Assembly (NCBI GenBank): GCA_900660155.1
Contig: CABFPE010000745.1
Coordinates: 142,407-206,406, forward strand
Direction: 5' to 3'
Origin: Hofstenia miamia
Taxonomy: Eukaryota; Xenacoelomorpha; Acoela; Hofsteniidae
Length of the DNA stretch: 64,000 nt
Shown here: positions 13,363 to 26,084 of the stretch, in pieces
How positions within the stretch are numbered: position 1 is the stretch's first letter
Layout of the letters: every line of letters starts with the position of its first letter
The notes under the pieces: generated by a model
What the model was told of the DNA's origin: nothing
The model's input: the letters and a program-made list of their open reading frames with translations, nothing else
Databases searched by the model: none
Translations under genes and position numbers: made by a program

Positions 13363-15028
13363 TCTATCCGGGATTTGGGGATCCTGGATTGCCATGAAAG
13401 TTCACAGGGGATCTGAAAATATCTTAGGAGGAAATTCAAAAAATGAAAGACATCAATTGTGTCCACAATAACAAATCGTGTGAGGAAGCTAATGGTGTGC
13501 TAATGATATTCAATTTCACCCGAAAATTTGCTAAACTGCTCCCAGTTTTGTATTACAGGCAATAATGCAAATAGGACGGAGTCGAAGAACGCTATATATC
13601 ACGCATTAGCCATTCTTAAAAGTATGGCCTGGAACCTGGAACTATCGACTGATCCCTTAGGTCTTCTAAAATTAGATTTAAACAGACTGTATTTATCAGG
13701 ACGATTCTTGCACAGCCAAGATTCATATATACACCGAGTTTCTAATACAACTTAATTATTATGCATCCAAATTCTAATTAATCCTTAAAATGAATCAGAA
13801 ATCATCCATCAAAAAAGTGAATCTTTGTTATTGTATGTTATGAAATTCAAATGTAATCATATAAATGCAGAAAGTATATTTTCATAAAATTCAACTCTCC
13901 AGGAAGCATTGTGGTAAAGGCTAAATGAAAAATCCTTTCACGTTCCATTGATCATATTTGAAAACCATAATTTCTATTCCATATTATGTGTATCTTAAAT
14001 AAGTTGTCTTCTGAAAGAAATGCTAAACACAGCATTAAATGCTTTCGAATTTTTCAGAAAAAATTTTAATTTATTTAATAGTAGCAAAAAATTTCATTAT
14101 CGTGTCCCGGGTGAATGAACTCATAAAAAAGTCCGAGCATGGGAAAGAAAGTATTTTGAGAAATGGGTGCGGCATTCAAATAGCTCTACCCGATAAATGA
14201 ACGTTTTCTACAACGTTTGTATAAAAATTGTTTAAAAATTATAGAAATAATGCATTTTCCACTACGAAAAATAACGATTATTTATTTTCGATAAAACAAC
14301 ATTCTTAGTTATTTTTGATATAGTCTTTGCTAATATGGACCAAAAATACACATAAAATATTTTTAACCTACAAAAATTCTCAAAATCCCATTAAGACGAG
14401 ATGTTTTTAAGTGTTTGTTCGTTGCTCACACAATGCGGTAGAAGTTGATGTTAATTTAATTGCTCAAGTACTTGGTGTTTCAAATGATCGCAAGACCCTG
14501 GTTGACTGTCTTCGAAATCAAGCTTGCATCAATTTTGTTCATTAACGTAAACAGAAACGCGAGACGCCATCTTGTTGGCACCAAATATTTACTTTGTACT
14601 TGACACTGTGCCAATTAGCCCCTAATCCACAGCGTGTCTTTTTTAAATGATTTGTAATTCTAGTAATGAAGAACGAAGTAAAGAAGATAGTAAAAAAAGT
14701 AACGATAAAAAGTAAGTTTATTTTGTACAATATTATATACTGTACATATGCACATGAATGTATTGTAATTTAATCGTTTATAATGAAGAAATACATACAA
14801 TTTAACATACATAGTTTTTTTAATGAAGTCAGTCAAAACTATAAATAAATCAAGTACACATCGTTTATGACTTCGACGTCTATATATTTATAGCACTTTA
14901 ATGAACTTGAGAAGTTAAATATATTTGTTAACAATCCACTTAAAATGTTATGTAAATTTGTTTAATTTCGAAGCTAGCTTTCAAAATAAACTTATTTAAA
15001 GTACAAACACAAGTGCGTCAATATCAAT

Positions 15029-15075
15029 AAAATAAAATTGCCTTTTACACAATTATTCAGACGGTCTTTAATGGG
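15029..15075 (+). repeat. Dispersed repeat, copy 2
   Basis: Matches 13317-13362 with a few differences (TTACACAATT for TTACAAAATT, CAGACGG for CAGATGG). It lies about 250 bases before the transporter start codon. Confidence 0.65.
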
Positions 15076-15324
15076 AAACTAAAATAATTAAACGTAATAT
15101 GTCTACTAACTGTTTTCTTCTTTCCTTGACAACCATTCTACAGTTATTTCTTGTGTATAGGAAACCTCCAAATCGAATAAAAATTACTGCCCATTAGGAG
15201 GCATCGCGTAATTCACAGACTAGGCAACCAGTCAAATTATTTCATTTATAATAGTTATTGGCATTCGCTGTTCATAACTTTTGGTCATTCAGAACTAAGT
15301 AATTTACTCATCGAGTTTTAGAAT

Positions 15325-18300
15325 ATGACTGAGTCAATTGAACAGAAAATACCTCTTCCAAACAAGTATCCTGTTTACATACCATTAAATTTAGGAAATC
15401 CTGAAAAACCTCAAGGTTATGATGATCATAGTTCAGGTTCTCCAGAAAACGCTGTTGAAATCTCTTGTTCAGATTCACAGTATAGTGATGACAGAGAAAG
15501 ATGGGAAGGAAGATTTTCATTCATTCTCTCACTTATCGGCTTTTCTGTTGGATTAAATAACATTTGGAGATTCCCCTACTTGTGCTACAAAAATGGAGGA
15601 GGTATGCTTTATTTATTTTTCTTTGTATATACATCTTATATGATTTATTGTTGAACTTAGCTACATACAACTTTTTAGGGGCGTTTCTTATTCCATATTT
15701 CATTTGTCTTGTTTGTGCTGGGATTCCATTATTCTTTATGGAACTTGCATTGGGCCAATTTATGAGTAAAGGAGGCATCGCTGCTTGGAACATTTGCCCT
15801 TTGTTTCAAGGTAACTTTAATAATTAGTAACTAAAATAACCCATTATTTAGGTATTGGATACGCATCTACAGTTGCTGTATTTTGGTTAAATGCATATTA
15901 CATAATTGTGTTGACTTGGGCTGTATATTACCTATACCTAAGTGTTACCAGCATTTTTGGAACTGTTCCTTGGACATATTGCGATGTTGCTTGGGCTAGT
16001 GCAGAATGTGTTGATGGAAGCGAAACTTTCGTAAACACTAGTAGAAATATCTCAGCTGTGGTTTCTCCAGCAGAAGACTTTTTCAAGTTAGTATATTTTC
16101 TCTATAATTCAGTGATCTTTTTTGCTATACACGAACGCGCATTTTCTATTAAAATGTAATAAATATGTAATAAAAATGATTTTGTTTTTATCGGTTATTA
16201 AATTTTACTTTAGCGAAATTAATGTTTGTTATTTAGCAGATACGTTTTAAATTCCAGTGATGGAATTGAAGACATCGGTGGTTTACGTTTTGGTCTAGTT
16301 ATATCATTAATTGTCTCATGGTTTTTGATTTATCTATGCATTTGGAAGGGCGTTAAAGTTACAGGCAAGGTAATTTCAATTGTGTTTTACTGAAATTTCT
16401 CTGATGTTGGAGAATTCCTTCCTGCTACACCAAATGAACTATCACACCGCATTGCAACAATTTGCTAAATTTTAAAATTAGCTTACAAATCCCTGTTCCA
16501 TTATTAAACAAATTTAATTTTAATTTTAATAAGCATGAGAAATAGTTTTCTAATTTAGATTGTTTGGTTCACGGCGTTGTTTCCTTATTTGATTTTATTT
16601 TCATTGTTTGTTCGTGGTGTAACTTTGGATGGCGCTTGGAATGGAATAGAAATTTATTTGAAACCAAATTTGACAAGACTTGCTGATGCCGACGTTTGGA
16701 TTGATGCTGGCATTGACATCTTTTTTTCATATTCCATTGGCATTGGTGGCTTAGTTGCATTAGGAAGCTACAATGTATACAACAAAAACTGCCTTAGGTT
16801 TGTTTCTAAATCAATTTTATACAGTAATGTAGAATCACTGGGTTGAATCTAGAGAACTTTGCCAGAGGACTTAGTGTCAAAGCAGAAGGTCGCTGAGGTG
16901 AACATATACTAGAGCAACAGTGATTCTAGTGAACAAGAGAACACAGTTAAACTCATTCTCTATTTACAAATGCTTGGGTGTCTTATATACAATGCGTATT
17001 TACAATATTTACAAGCATGAACCACAATAGTCAACGCAAAAAGAGCGTGATCTGGCCAATAAATAACAACAGCTACCAACTGATATTACATTAACACTAG
17101 AAGGGCCGAGTGGGTCAATTGACCCATTTGCAAAATGTTTATCATTAGTATGTGATGAATTTACAACAGAACTTTCTTAAATTTTATGACTTTTATTATT
17201 TTTGCATTTGCATCATTTATGGGAAACTTAATTTAAAAAAACTGTTTTGGAAAATTTTTTCTTTGCATTTATACCTAGAAGGGTCAATTGGGTCAATTGA
17301 CCCAAGTAGTTAAATTTTTTAATTACTTTTTGAACTGTATTTTCTGACTATTTTATGTATATTTCAAGTATTTTTACTATCTTTGAAACACATAAACAAA
17401 AAACTAAAGATGTTTAAAAATCACAATATAACAAATAATCTATATACAGTTTGCGCATGTGATGCTAAGAACTGACTACAAACTGGTTGTTTGCATTTTA
17501 TACAGGTTGATACAGTCTGGTTATGATTACAGTTTGCTCGGATTTGACAATGAACATGTTTTGTTGGTAGTTCTTCTGCAGGATTGCTACTACAATCCAT
17601 TGAAGAAGCTTTGATCCCTATCAATGATCTTGCTAATTATAGAATAAATCCACGACGACTTATATTTTCGCCAGTTTTCTTTTTATATATGATCCTTGCA
17701 TTGATGGTACTCATGTCAAGTAGATTTGTAAAAACAGCAAGAGGCCTTCTCCGAGTAGCACCTTTTGTTGATAATTGCCGACACATAGAATCCAACATGT
17801 CCACTCCGCACTTTGTTTTATTGTAAAATAAAACAGACTCTGGCTTTTTTTCGCATCAGAACTGTATGAATTGCCACGATGTAGTGTGGACAGAACAGCA
17901 ACATATTTATGCTTTTTTGCTTGGTAAAATGCCAAATTGATTGGATTTGATTGAAAAAATTGGGTTTCATATAGTGAAAGTTTTCTTGATTTATGTAAGT
18001 CTTTTCTATTTCTTCAGATTGTACCAACAGTTGAAATACTCTTAGCAGCTAACTTCTCAGCTAGTGAACACGAATAAAAAAATTGTTGGTTTTTACATTG
18101 TAAGGGTTGAAGTAACTTCATTACTACGTGAGTACCCAAGTCTTCCACTCTTGTTTGATCTTTGCCCAAGTGTGGTTGAATTGACAGGCAATACTTAGAC
18201 TCTATTTCGGCTAAGATCCAAAATTTAATGCCAAATTTATCAGGTTGTTTGGACATATAGGCCTATTGTGTAAATCTGCATTTTGCTTTTGTAGGGAATA

Positions 18301-21300
18301 ACTGTTCGTCAATGGTAAGATTTTGCTCTGGACTGTACGATTTTTGAGAATTTTCAACAAAAAGCTCCAATACAAAATTCATCAGTGCAAACTTATCTGT
18401 TTCAAGCCTTATTCGACGTGTACTACGTTGATCAAATCGAATATAACGTTTGATTAGCATAAATCGATTTCTTGACATTGATTTTCTGAATGCACCACTT
18501 CCTACATTTTTTGACCAAAATTCTTTGATTGGAAAGCTTCTTTGGTTCATAACACCTCGTAGAAACAAAAGACCAATGAAAGCCTCTAACTCTTGCATTT
18601 TCGATGTAAAATTCGGTTTTGAGCATGTTCATTAGTGCAAAGGATTATATGTCGGAGTAGCCCATCATTGAATATAAGACGCCATGTATCAATAGGGTTA
18701 TTTGCAAATCGTGCATAAGAAGTAATTCCTGGTGTTTTCCGCAAAATATTTTGAGACTGATATCGACCAGCAGTACTATTTGGGTTTGTAATATCATCCC
18801 AGATATGTCCCTGACAACATAGAGAAGTTTGGGTAGAAGACGTACTTGGAATAGTTAGAGCATTATTATTCACTGGTGAAAAGTTTGATCCTAGTGATGC
18901 TGAGGAGAGGAGAGAATCACTAGAACTATTGCTTCCTGCTGAATTATACGAAATTTCATTAGTTGAATCGCTGTTTTGGTCAGTTCCACTAGAATCCTGT
19001 GCAAGATCATTAGTATAGGCAATTGCTTGGCAATTGCAAAAATATTGACAATATTGCGTATATTTTGCGGTTTTCCAAGACACACATCAGTGGATAATTA
19101 CAGATGTAAGAAATATTTCAAATTGTAATTGTGAATGACTTCCGAAAATATTTAAGCAATCTATCTAACTATTTACTGAGGTGGGTCAATTGACCCACTT
19201 GGCCTTTCTAGTATTAAATTATTTTTGTCCTTTCTAGTGTTAAAATTACATAAATCTAGTTGGTGATATTTAGAGATGCCGTTATCGTCACAGGTGTCAG
19301 CACATTCACCAGTATTTTTGGTGGAGTTGCAATTTTCTCAGTGCTAGGATACATGGCCAAAGACATGGGTGTCGAGGTTGGAGAAGTTGCAAAAGGTGTG
19401 TAATCAGTATTTTTCTTTTTGCATTGCATGTTTCTATTGATGTCTATTCTAATTTACCGGTATAAATTTTTTAAATTATCAAAATAAGATTAGTGTGTAT
19501 AAATGACCATTACGATTGTATCGCGGGCTAACAAGATTATTTTACTGTGCAGGTTCCTGTTTGGTCTTCGTTGCGTACCCCGAAGCGATTACAACTATCC
19601 CAGGAGCTCCAATTTGGTCGTCACTCTTCTTTCTCATGACTCTGATCTTGGGAGTTGATAGCCAGGTGAATGCCATATACTATCTCTGCTTTAAGTTGCA
19701 TTAGAAATGTATATTAACTACTGTAGGCGTTTCCTAATCTCTTAATGGCCCCATAAGTGCTATATCTACATTTAGATCTACAACGTCGTGACCCTGTTTT
19801 AAAAGGTAGGGTGTGTGCGTAATTTTATTTAGGTTTAACTTGGAAAAGAAAGAATTCAACGCTGCTACACAGCAGGTTTTAATGCTATGGGGTCACTAAG
19901 AATAGTTAGGTTTGATAAATAAACGCCCAGTATTTCAATACTCATTATTATTAACCTATTTCTAATTTTAAACACATTTTTCTATTTAGTTTGTGGGAGT
20001 TGAAGGTTTTGTCACATCAATCATGGATTGGATGCCACATTTATTCAAATACAAACACAGCCGGGAGTTTTTCGTTGGTGCCACCTGCATATTTCAGGGT
20101 GTGATGGGTTTATCAATGATAACTCGGGTTAGTTCCTTTGCTAAATATAGTATTCTATGTATGTATACCTTCCTCTTTTATTTTTACCACATAGTTTTTC
20201 CATATAATTAAACGGTTTTGTTAGACAGTGTTTTTATGTTCTATCTATATGTAGAAGAGTTATAAATGGATTAGGATTAAATATATTGGCCTAACCAAAA
20301 TTTAACTAACCTGGTTTTATTGATTTTTTAATGTGCTTTACCAAATCAATTTGGCGTCTCTACATCTACAGGCTTTGATTCATAATCATGATGAAAAAAC
20401 TCGTTTGAAAAACAAACTCATAAAGTGTATTAAAAATTAAAATCATATAAATAGTACTAAAACCTAAACCTTTATCTGGAAATCTGAAAAATTCGATACA
20501 AAAAACTAATGGAACTGTTACCATCTTAAACTTTAAAGATCCTGTAGGCTTTCTTAAAAGTGTCATTGTTACTTGAAAATTTTTGGTTTGGTTTTTTAAA
20601 GCGTAACGTTGCAACTGTTCCCCTCAAATTATCATGAAGTTATTGAAGATTGGCCATTAAATATCAAGTTGCTTAATAATTTAATTTGAGTTATTTCAAA
20701 ATTTCAGAATGAATTGCAATATATTAATGAAATATCGAATTGATTTTGGTCTAAGAAAACAAAGTTACCAAACCATATTCTCCAATACAACTCTTTAAAG
20801 AAGCAAACTCATTTTTTTTCAAAATGGAGTGATAATTTTAAAAATTCTTGTAAGAACTTGAAAGATCTTTAAAGTTGAAGTTGGTAGCAGTTCCATGGGA
20901 ATATTTTACTCTCCGAATAATAACCCATGTTACTTTGAAATATAGACCCAATTCATTGATTTATTTTTATTTTTTGACTCAATCCAATAAAAAATGTAAC
21001 AAGATATTTGACCAAAACCACATTACAACCTTCATGTAGTGTGCCCGTTTTTGCTCAAATCCCAATGTCGCCTTGGTAAGCAGTATTTTCTAAGAAGGAT
21101 AGTTTAGTGGTTATTATTGAGATTCTAAGTCCAATTCAAGCTCTGTTCTGAACCGATTTTTAAATTAAGAATTAAAAATCTGTATGGTTTCTTTCAGGAT
21201 TTTTTTCTATTTTTACAACAATATGCAATCAATTATTTCATTTTTTAATTAAGTAATATAAAATATTGTTAACGAATATTTCTAAAATGGTTTTCATCAT

Positions 21301-22793
21301 TGCCTTTCAATTTTTGTTGCTTTCCAACGTTTAGATCATCCTACTCGTTTTCAACGTTTCAAATGGGCAATTCAAATTTTGTAGCCCTATTTAAGTTAGG
21401 CATTTTCCATTTGCTATCTCCATAAGGATATCATACACTATCGTTTTAAAGGTTATTTAAAAGTATACAGATCAGTTATTTGTTTTACAAGCATCTTATT
21501 CATGGTGGAAATTGCAGGAATTATTTTACTAAATGCTGGCTTTCCTACAAACTAAATAATAGGACACAACTATCTAATTTCGGCGTTCTTTTGGTCCATA
21601 TTAGAATTGGTGGCCTATACTTAAACTGGTTTGAATTAACGGCATATTTATTCTAAATTGTTAATTGCTTTCTGAATTTTCAATTGTATCGCTTTTCCAG
21701 TTTTGAAAATTTTTATCCCTCTTCAGTAAGTTATTCGTTACTTTTGTTATTTAATGACATTAACTTTGTGATTAAATGATTTTTTATTAAAACTATTGCT
21801 ACAATTGCAGCATTTAGGGTGGAATTTTTGTTTTCGAGCTATTTGACTATTATTCTGCCAGTGGAATATGCCTTTTGCTGATTGCAACATTTGAATGCGT
21901 ATCAATTGGATGGTTTTATGGTAAGTTTTTGAACTCTAACATTTATTAGTAATTCACATGCAAATTCTATTGTTTGAATGTTGACTAATGAATGTTTGCT
22001 TAGGTGCTAACAGATTTTGCGATGACATCAAATCAATGGTTGGCCGCAGACCACCAATGTATTTTCCAATTTGTTGGGCACTTATAACACCACTAACTAC
22101 AGTTTCAATTTTGGTTTATTCTGTTTATGAGCATACCACACTTAAGCTCAATAATTACACTTATCCAATTTGGGCATATGCATTTGGATACTTTCTTGCC
22201 TTTTCTTCAGTTTCTTGTATTCCAATAACGGCGTTTATAAAATATGTTTTTGCCAGTGGAAGCGTCACAGAGGTAGGCTTTTTAAATTTTATCAAACATT
22301 TAGTTTTTCGAATATAATATTTCTATTATATTGTATTTTGGATAATTTATTGTTACGCTTTCCATTGTTATATATTTCCACTCTTTCGCGATGCTCAATA
22401 ATTATCTTATAAAATTGTTAAAGCATTCGTCTTCTGATTTTGAGCCACGAAGTCAACTAATTGGTATTGATTTTGTATCTTTTTTAGAAAAGCCAACATG
22501 TAACCAATTGCATTAAAACTTTGAATATTTGGCGTTTAAAATATACAACTTGATCACAAATTTCAACAGCTTTGCTAAGGCCTTAATGTTGTTTATAATT
22601 TGTGCTTTAGCGATTCTTTGCATTGATAACACCAACAATCAGTCAAAATCAAATTCACGAGAACACTAAAGAACCGTACAATGTCAAATCTACATCTAGT
22701 AGTAACAATCCAATTATGAAGACAAAGTCAGAAACTTGTTCCAATGGAAAATTTCCAGTTGAAGTGCATATCGATTATTCTTCAGCAGTTTGA
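15325..22793 (+). CDS. SLC6-family Na+/Cl- coupled transporter (creatine/taurine/GABA-like), 11 exons
   Basis: Predicted plasma-membrane symporter of a small amino-acid-like substrate, driven by Na+ and Cl-. Exons with GT-AG introns: 15325-15601, 15679-15810, 15852-16086, 16237-16369, 16559-16797, 19274-19395, 19553-19665, 19990-20127, 21818-21920, 22004-22272, 22611-22793. They sum to 647 codons plus stop, normal for the 12-helix family. Seen: a hydrophilic N-terminus (1-60); TM1 with [33 protein letters not shown]; an extracellular loop with the C-X8-C pair ([11 protein letters not shown]) and NTS/NIS glycosylation sequons; TM6 [18 protein letters not shown]8 [23 protein letters not shown] in exon 9. 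Gly rather than Asp in the TM1 substrate position argues against a monoamine transporter. YKNGGG, WNICPLF and DSQFVGVEG recall creatine and taurine carriers, but the substrate is inference. The start is the first ATG before the conserved region. Exon 4 has a TAGCAG tandem acceptor. Odd: VGLNN instead of VGLGN. Intron 5 holds a piggyBac. Confidence 0.93.
16798..17090. other. Intron 5, part before the piggyBac
   Basis: GC-richer than the other introns of this gene. The words AATCACTGGGTTGAATCTAG (16836) and CAGTGATTCTAGTG (16918) lie about 80 bases apart and face each other, so this may be a remnant of another insertion that I cannot classify. Confidence 0.35.
17091..17130 (+). repeat. piggyBac left terminal inverted repeat
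   Basis: TTAA then CACTAGAAGGGCCGAGTG and GGGTCAATTGACCC. It matches the reverse complement of the right end (TTAATACTAGAAAGGCCAAG, then TGGGTCAATTGACCC) with few differences. Confidence 0.9.
17421..19083 (-). pseudogene. piggyBac transposase pseudogene
   Basis: On the minus strand, 19083-18586 gives a Ser/Asn-rich N-terminal region ending in [20 protein letters not shown]. 18598-18263 gives the core start ([20 protein letters not shown] ... [18 protein letters not shown]), and 18256-18014 continues with [20 protein letters not shown] and [17 protein letters not shown] later frame has [12 protein letters not shown] (near 17800), and 17624-17421 a Cys-rich tail with [18 protein letters not shown]. 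The first catalytic Asp (IDEQLF) and the third (VDMLD) are present. Where the family has DNxFTS this copy reads NQQFFYSC, so the second Asp appears lost. At least two frameshifts (near 18600 and 17830) and three in-frame stops (near 18260, 18014 and 17645) make it a dead copy. Confidence 0.88.
19182..19243 (-). repeat. piggyBac right terminal inverted repeat, with a duplicated tip
   Basis: The inner end finishes at TTAA 19214-19217. After a 10-base AT spacer, CCTTTCTAGTG and a second TTAA (19240-19243) repeat the tip. The outer tip matches the left TIR better (CACTAGAA against TACTAGAA), so the outer TTAA is probably the true boundary and the inner one a local duplication or earlier end. Confidence 0.8.
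20128..21817. other. Intron 8 of the transporter gene (1.7 kb)
   Basis: The largest intron without a recognisable insertion. AT-rich. The open frame on the minus strand at 20366-20614 has no recognisable domain. Confidence 0.7.
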
Positions 22794-25700
22794 ATTAAGC
22801 TGGAATTATGCGAATTTAACTGACTAATTCTCCAAGTAATGGTTGTTGAGAACATTTGACAGATTCATTCTTTGGTTTATTTATGTGATATCATGATAAT
22901 TTTATTGTTTTTATTTCTTTTACAATTTTTTTGTACGCTGTAAAAGTAGCAAAATTTTTACAGAGTTTTTATTTCAAATTTGTACGTAATTTCTCACTGA
23001 TATATTTCCTAATGAATAATTTGTAAAGAATTTTTCAAGGATTAGAATTTCATTGAATCGAATGAATATGCGATAATTGCAATTACTGAGCGATCTCGCC
23101 TGAATAATTCGCTAATTTTTTAGCAATTCTTAAATTTATTGGTTGCAGATGATTAATTAAAATTTTAATTTGCTTTAAAACGGTTGAAATGTCATTTAAT
23201 GTATAAATTTTGAATTATAATTTTTTATGTTGAAATAATTTTATAATTTTTTAATCTGCTGTCCGAAGTATGCTATCAAACTGAAAGAGCATATTTAGTA
23301 TTTTAATGTACTATATTTTTCTTCGCGATCTTCGTTTAGATAAAGTGATGGCTTTTATAATGCTGCATGAACTTTCTAATTGAATACGTTGTATTATTAA
23401 CCGCGAACATTATAGTGGTCCTTTTACTTGAATATAAACAAATATCTGAATAATTTATTCAGAAAAACCTTGAATCTTGTTACTGTAAGATGGAATTGCT
23501 TGACCGTACCTAAAAGCCAATCAATGCTATTAGCTCGCAAAACTCGGAAGAGAAATTGTCAATGCTCGAACTTGATCAAAGATCTGCTCGAAACTACCAA
23601 AAAATTTGAAATATTTAAAATTTTTGTTAATTTATCAATCGCAAACAATTATTTTTTATCTTGCAAAACAATTATTTTAAAATTGCATTTACTGTGAAAG
23701 AACTCGGAATTTTCTTCAAAAAATTTCTCGGAAACCGGGGGCACGAGGCACTAACTTTGAACTAAGACGATAAAATCCCAAGTCTGCTCAATATATTTAT
23801 AAAATAACCCTAATAAATATATTTCGCTCAACCTGAACATCGGCAATTTAGAAAATTTCCCTCTAAATATGCATTATTTAATTAAAAGATGTAATTAAAC
23901 GTTGTTTAGAGGTAATTAGGCTGATATATCTAGTCATCTTTGGTCGCATTGATCTTATGTATATACTTTCAAGAACTTTTAAATTTTTAGGGATGGTAGA
24001 TCAAATTTTGATGTCACATTTTCTTAGGTGTTGTTGGCTTAGTTTGGTGTTCTTTATTCTTGTTTAGTTTCTTGCTACTATATTTTCTCAATACGCTGAC
24101 AAATTTATACATAGACCTTAAAAGCAATTTAAGTGTCCTTTCAATGCGCTCATGATTTTTCGTAAAATTGTATTTATTGCTTTATGGACAGCATTTGCGC
24201 ATATTTCGCATAAAATGGTACCTTTTATTAAACACAGGATAATTGCGGCTCACGTTTAAACTGATAAGAACGACGACGACCATTTCTTGCAACAGATTAA
24301 TAGCATGGGGGTGACCAGGGTCCAATGGAGAAAGTTCGTTTCTCGGAGTTGAATTACATTGATAAACGCTATTAATGGTAAATTTGAACCGTGCAATGGA
24401 AAGCGCAATTGTTGTACCACTTATTTTGTTTGAGTAATTTCACGAGAACGGATGCAAGCAGAAGCCACCTTGGACAATGAGGTTGACAGCTACAAATTAA
24501 CTGTGGTAGAACAAGTATTTTCCGGCAGTCGATTGTCATGTTCTGGCAAATCACCTTTCGTTTGATGCAATTTTTGCCTCTTGCTGAATAAGAAAGGATG
24601 TTAGTTATAAAAATCCTCCCATTTTCTAGTCAATGGTCGCCAACACTAGATGATTCCGCAGTTGACATCTCAATCTTAATTAATATGAACACTTGTAACT
24701 AATTTCCTTACTTTATTTCGAAATCAATTTCCAATACATTGCTATACTACTTTTTTAAATTGTTACCCTATTGAAAAAATAAACAAGCATTTTGATTTGA
24801 AACGGGTCAGATACGGAAATCTTGAAGTACATCTCTACAATCGCTTGTTCTATCACGCAAAGTGTTACTTTTGGAGCGGGATTACGTGGATGTCTGCATT
24901 AAATGTCGTCACGAAATTTCTCCACATTTGGTTATCTTGTTTTACAATTTTTTCCACGGCCTTGGCATTTTAGTTAAAGGGGTATATTTTCTAGCAGTAC
25001 ATTAAGCGACTGAAAACTCCTGAGAAGATCATTTTCATTTAACGTATGTTCACACCCAATTTTTTACTTGTCCCCTTAACCGTTAGTTGTTTGTGACTAA
25101 ATATCTAGCTAGGGTTCCCACAATACTTCAATCTGAACTATGTCTATTTTTGGTGTCGTACTTTTCCATTGTTTGTAAATGCAGAGATAAGAATAATTCA
25201 AAAACCATAATTTTATTATCTATTAGACACATTTCTTGCAAAAAGGTTTTCTATGATTATTACAGAAAAATTGCTACACATGGCACATTTCGTATGACCT
25301 TTCAATTCTTTGATCGGTGAGCACAAAGCAAAACAAGTGAGTTTTTCTTACAAAAACCTATTTATTGTAGGCCCAATATGAGCACCAAATCCAATTTATC
25401 AATTGCAGATAGTATACGAGGTAAAGTAATTTGCAGCTGCCGCTGAGAAATGTGAGCAGATACCATTTCAAAACCCAGTTGTGTAAGAAAGTCATGTCTA
25501 AAATACAATATACAAAAGTTATTTTTGATAGTCATTATATATTACTGCCATTTTAAATACAAGTACAAGTAATTAATTTCAAAACCCATATGACTGATAA
25601 ATAAAGTTTATCTCAAGTAAATAACAAATTATATGCTAAATTGAATGCTTAATTTGAAATTAAGATTTGATTCTGTTAATTTGATAATAAACTAAATGCA

Positions 25701-26084
25701 CTATGTATTATTTTATAAAAGAAAATGTCCAACGGTTCAAATTCTGATTTTCTTTAAGAATAATAAAGGCTTTCAAAGACATGTCTAACATGTTCATAGA
25801 AAAAGAGTAACTAGTAGTTATGGCCGCAGCAAGATCACACTTTTTCTGATTGGTCGAGAGGTGACCTTTGACTCCTACCAGCTCGTGTATATTGACGGGG
25901 GTTTTGTAGTGACGTTATGAAAATTGTCATTGTGTGTTGATTCATGTACTTATTAGCTTTGTAATATTTATAAAGGGCCAATTTTGTTTGTATGTTTACA
26001 TGTTTGCACAAATTTTTGTTGATATACATGACAATATTAGCTGTGAGTTTACTTCGTGTTTTCTGATAATACATTGTTGACTAA
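22794..26084. other. Intergenic AT-rich region after the transporter
   Basis: Contains the 3' UTR of the transporter, whose end I cannot fix: the first 300 bases lack a clear AATAAA, and an ATTAAA lies near 23157. No second gene, RNA or element is recognisable up to the repeat starting near 26085. Confidence 0.5.

Larger units (their letters stand above)
12379..15324. other. AT-rich non-coding stretch upstream of the transporter gene
   Basis: No gene seen. It holds two copies of a short dispersed repeat (see 13317 and 15029). I could not fix a promoter or transcription start for the gene that begins at 15325. Confidence 0.5.
17091..19243 (-). mobile_element. piggyBac-like DNA transposon in intron 5 (inactive)
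   Basis: The left end at 17091 is TTAA followed by CACTAGAAGGGCCGAGTG and GGGTCAATTGACCC. The right side carries the reverse complement of the same end twice: an inner copy with TTAA at 19214-19217 and a shorter outer copy with TTAA at 19240-19243. The TTAA target and the CACTAGAARGG ends are the piggyBac hallmark. A subterminal copy of the end motif (CTAGAAGGGTCAATTGGGTC) lies at about 17276. The transposase runs opposite to the host gene. Since it sits between exon 5 (ends 16797) and exon 6 (starts 19274) and both splice sites are intact, it should be removed with the intron. The right outer TIR begins only 30 bases before the exon 6 boundary. Confidence 0.92.
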
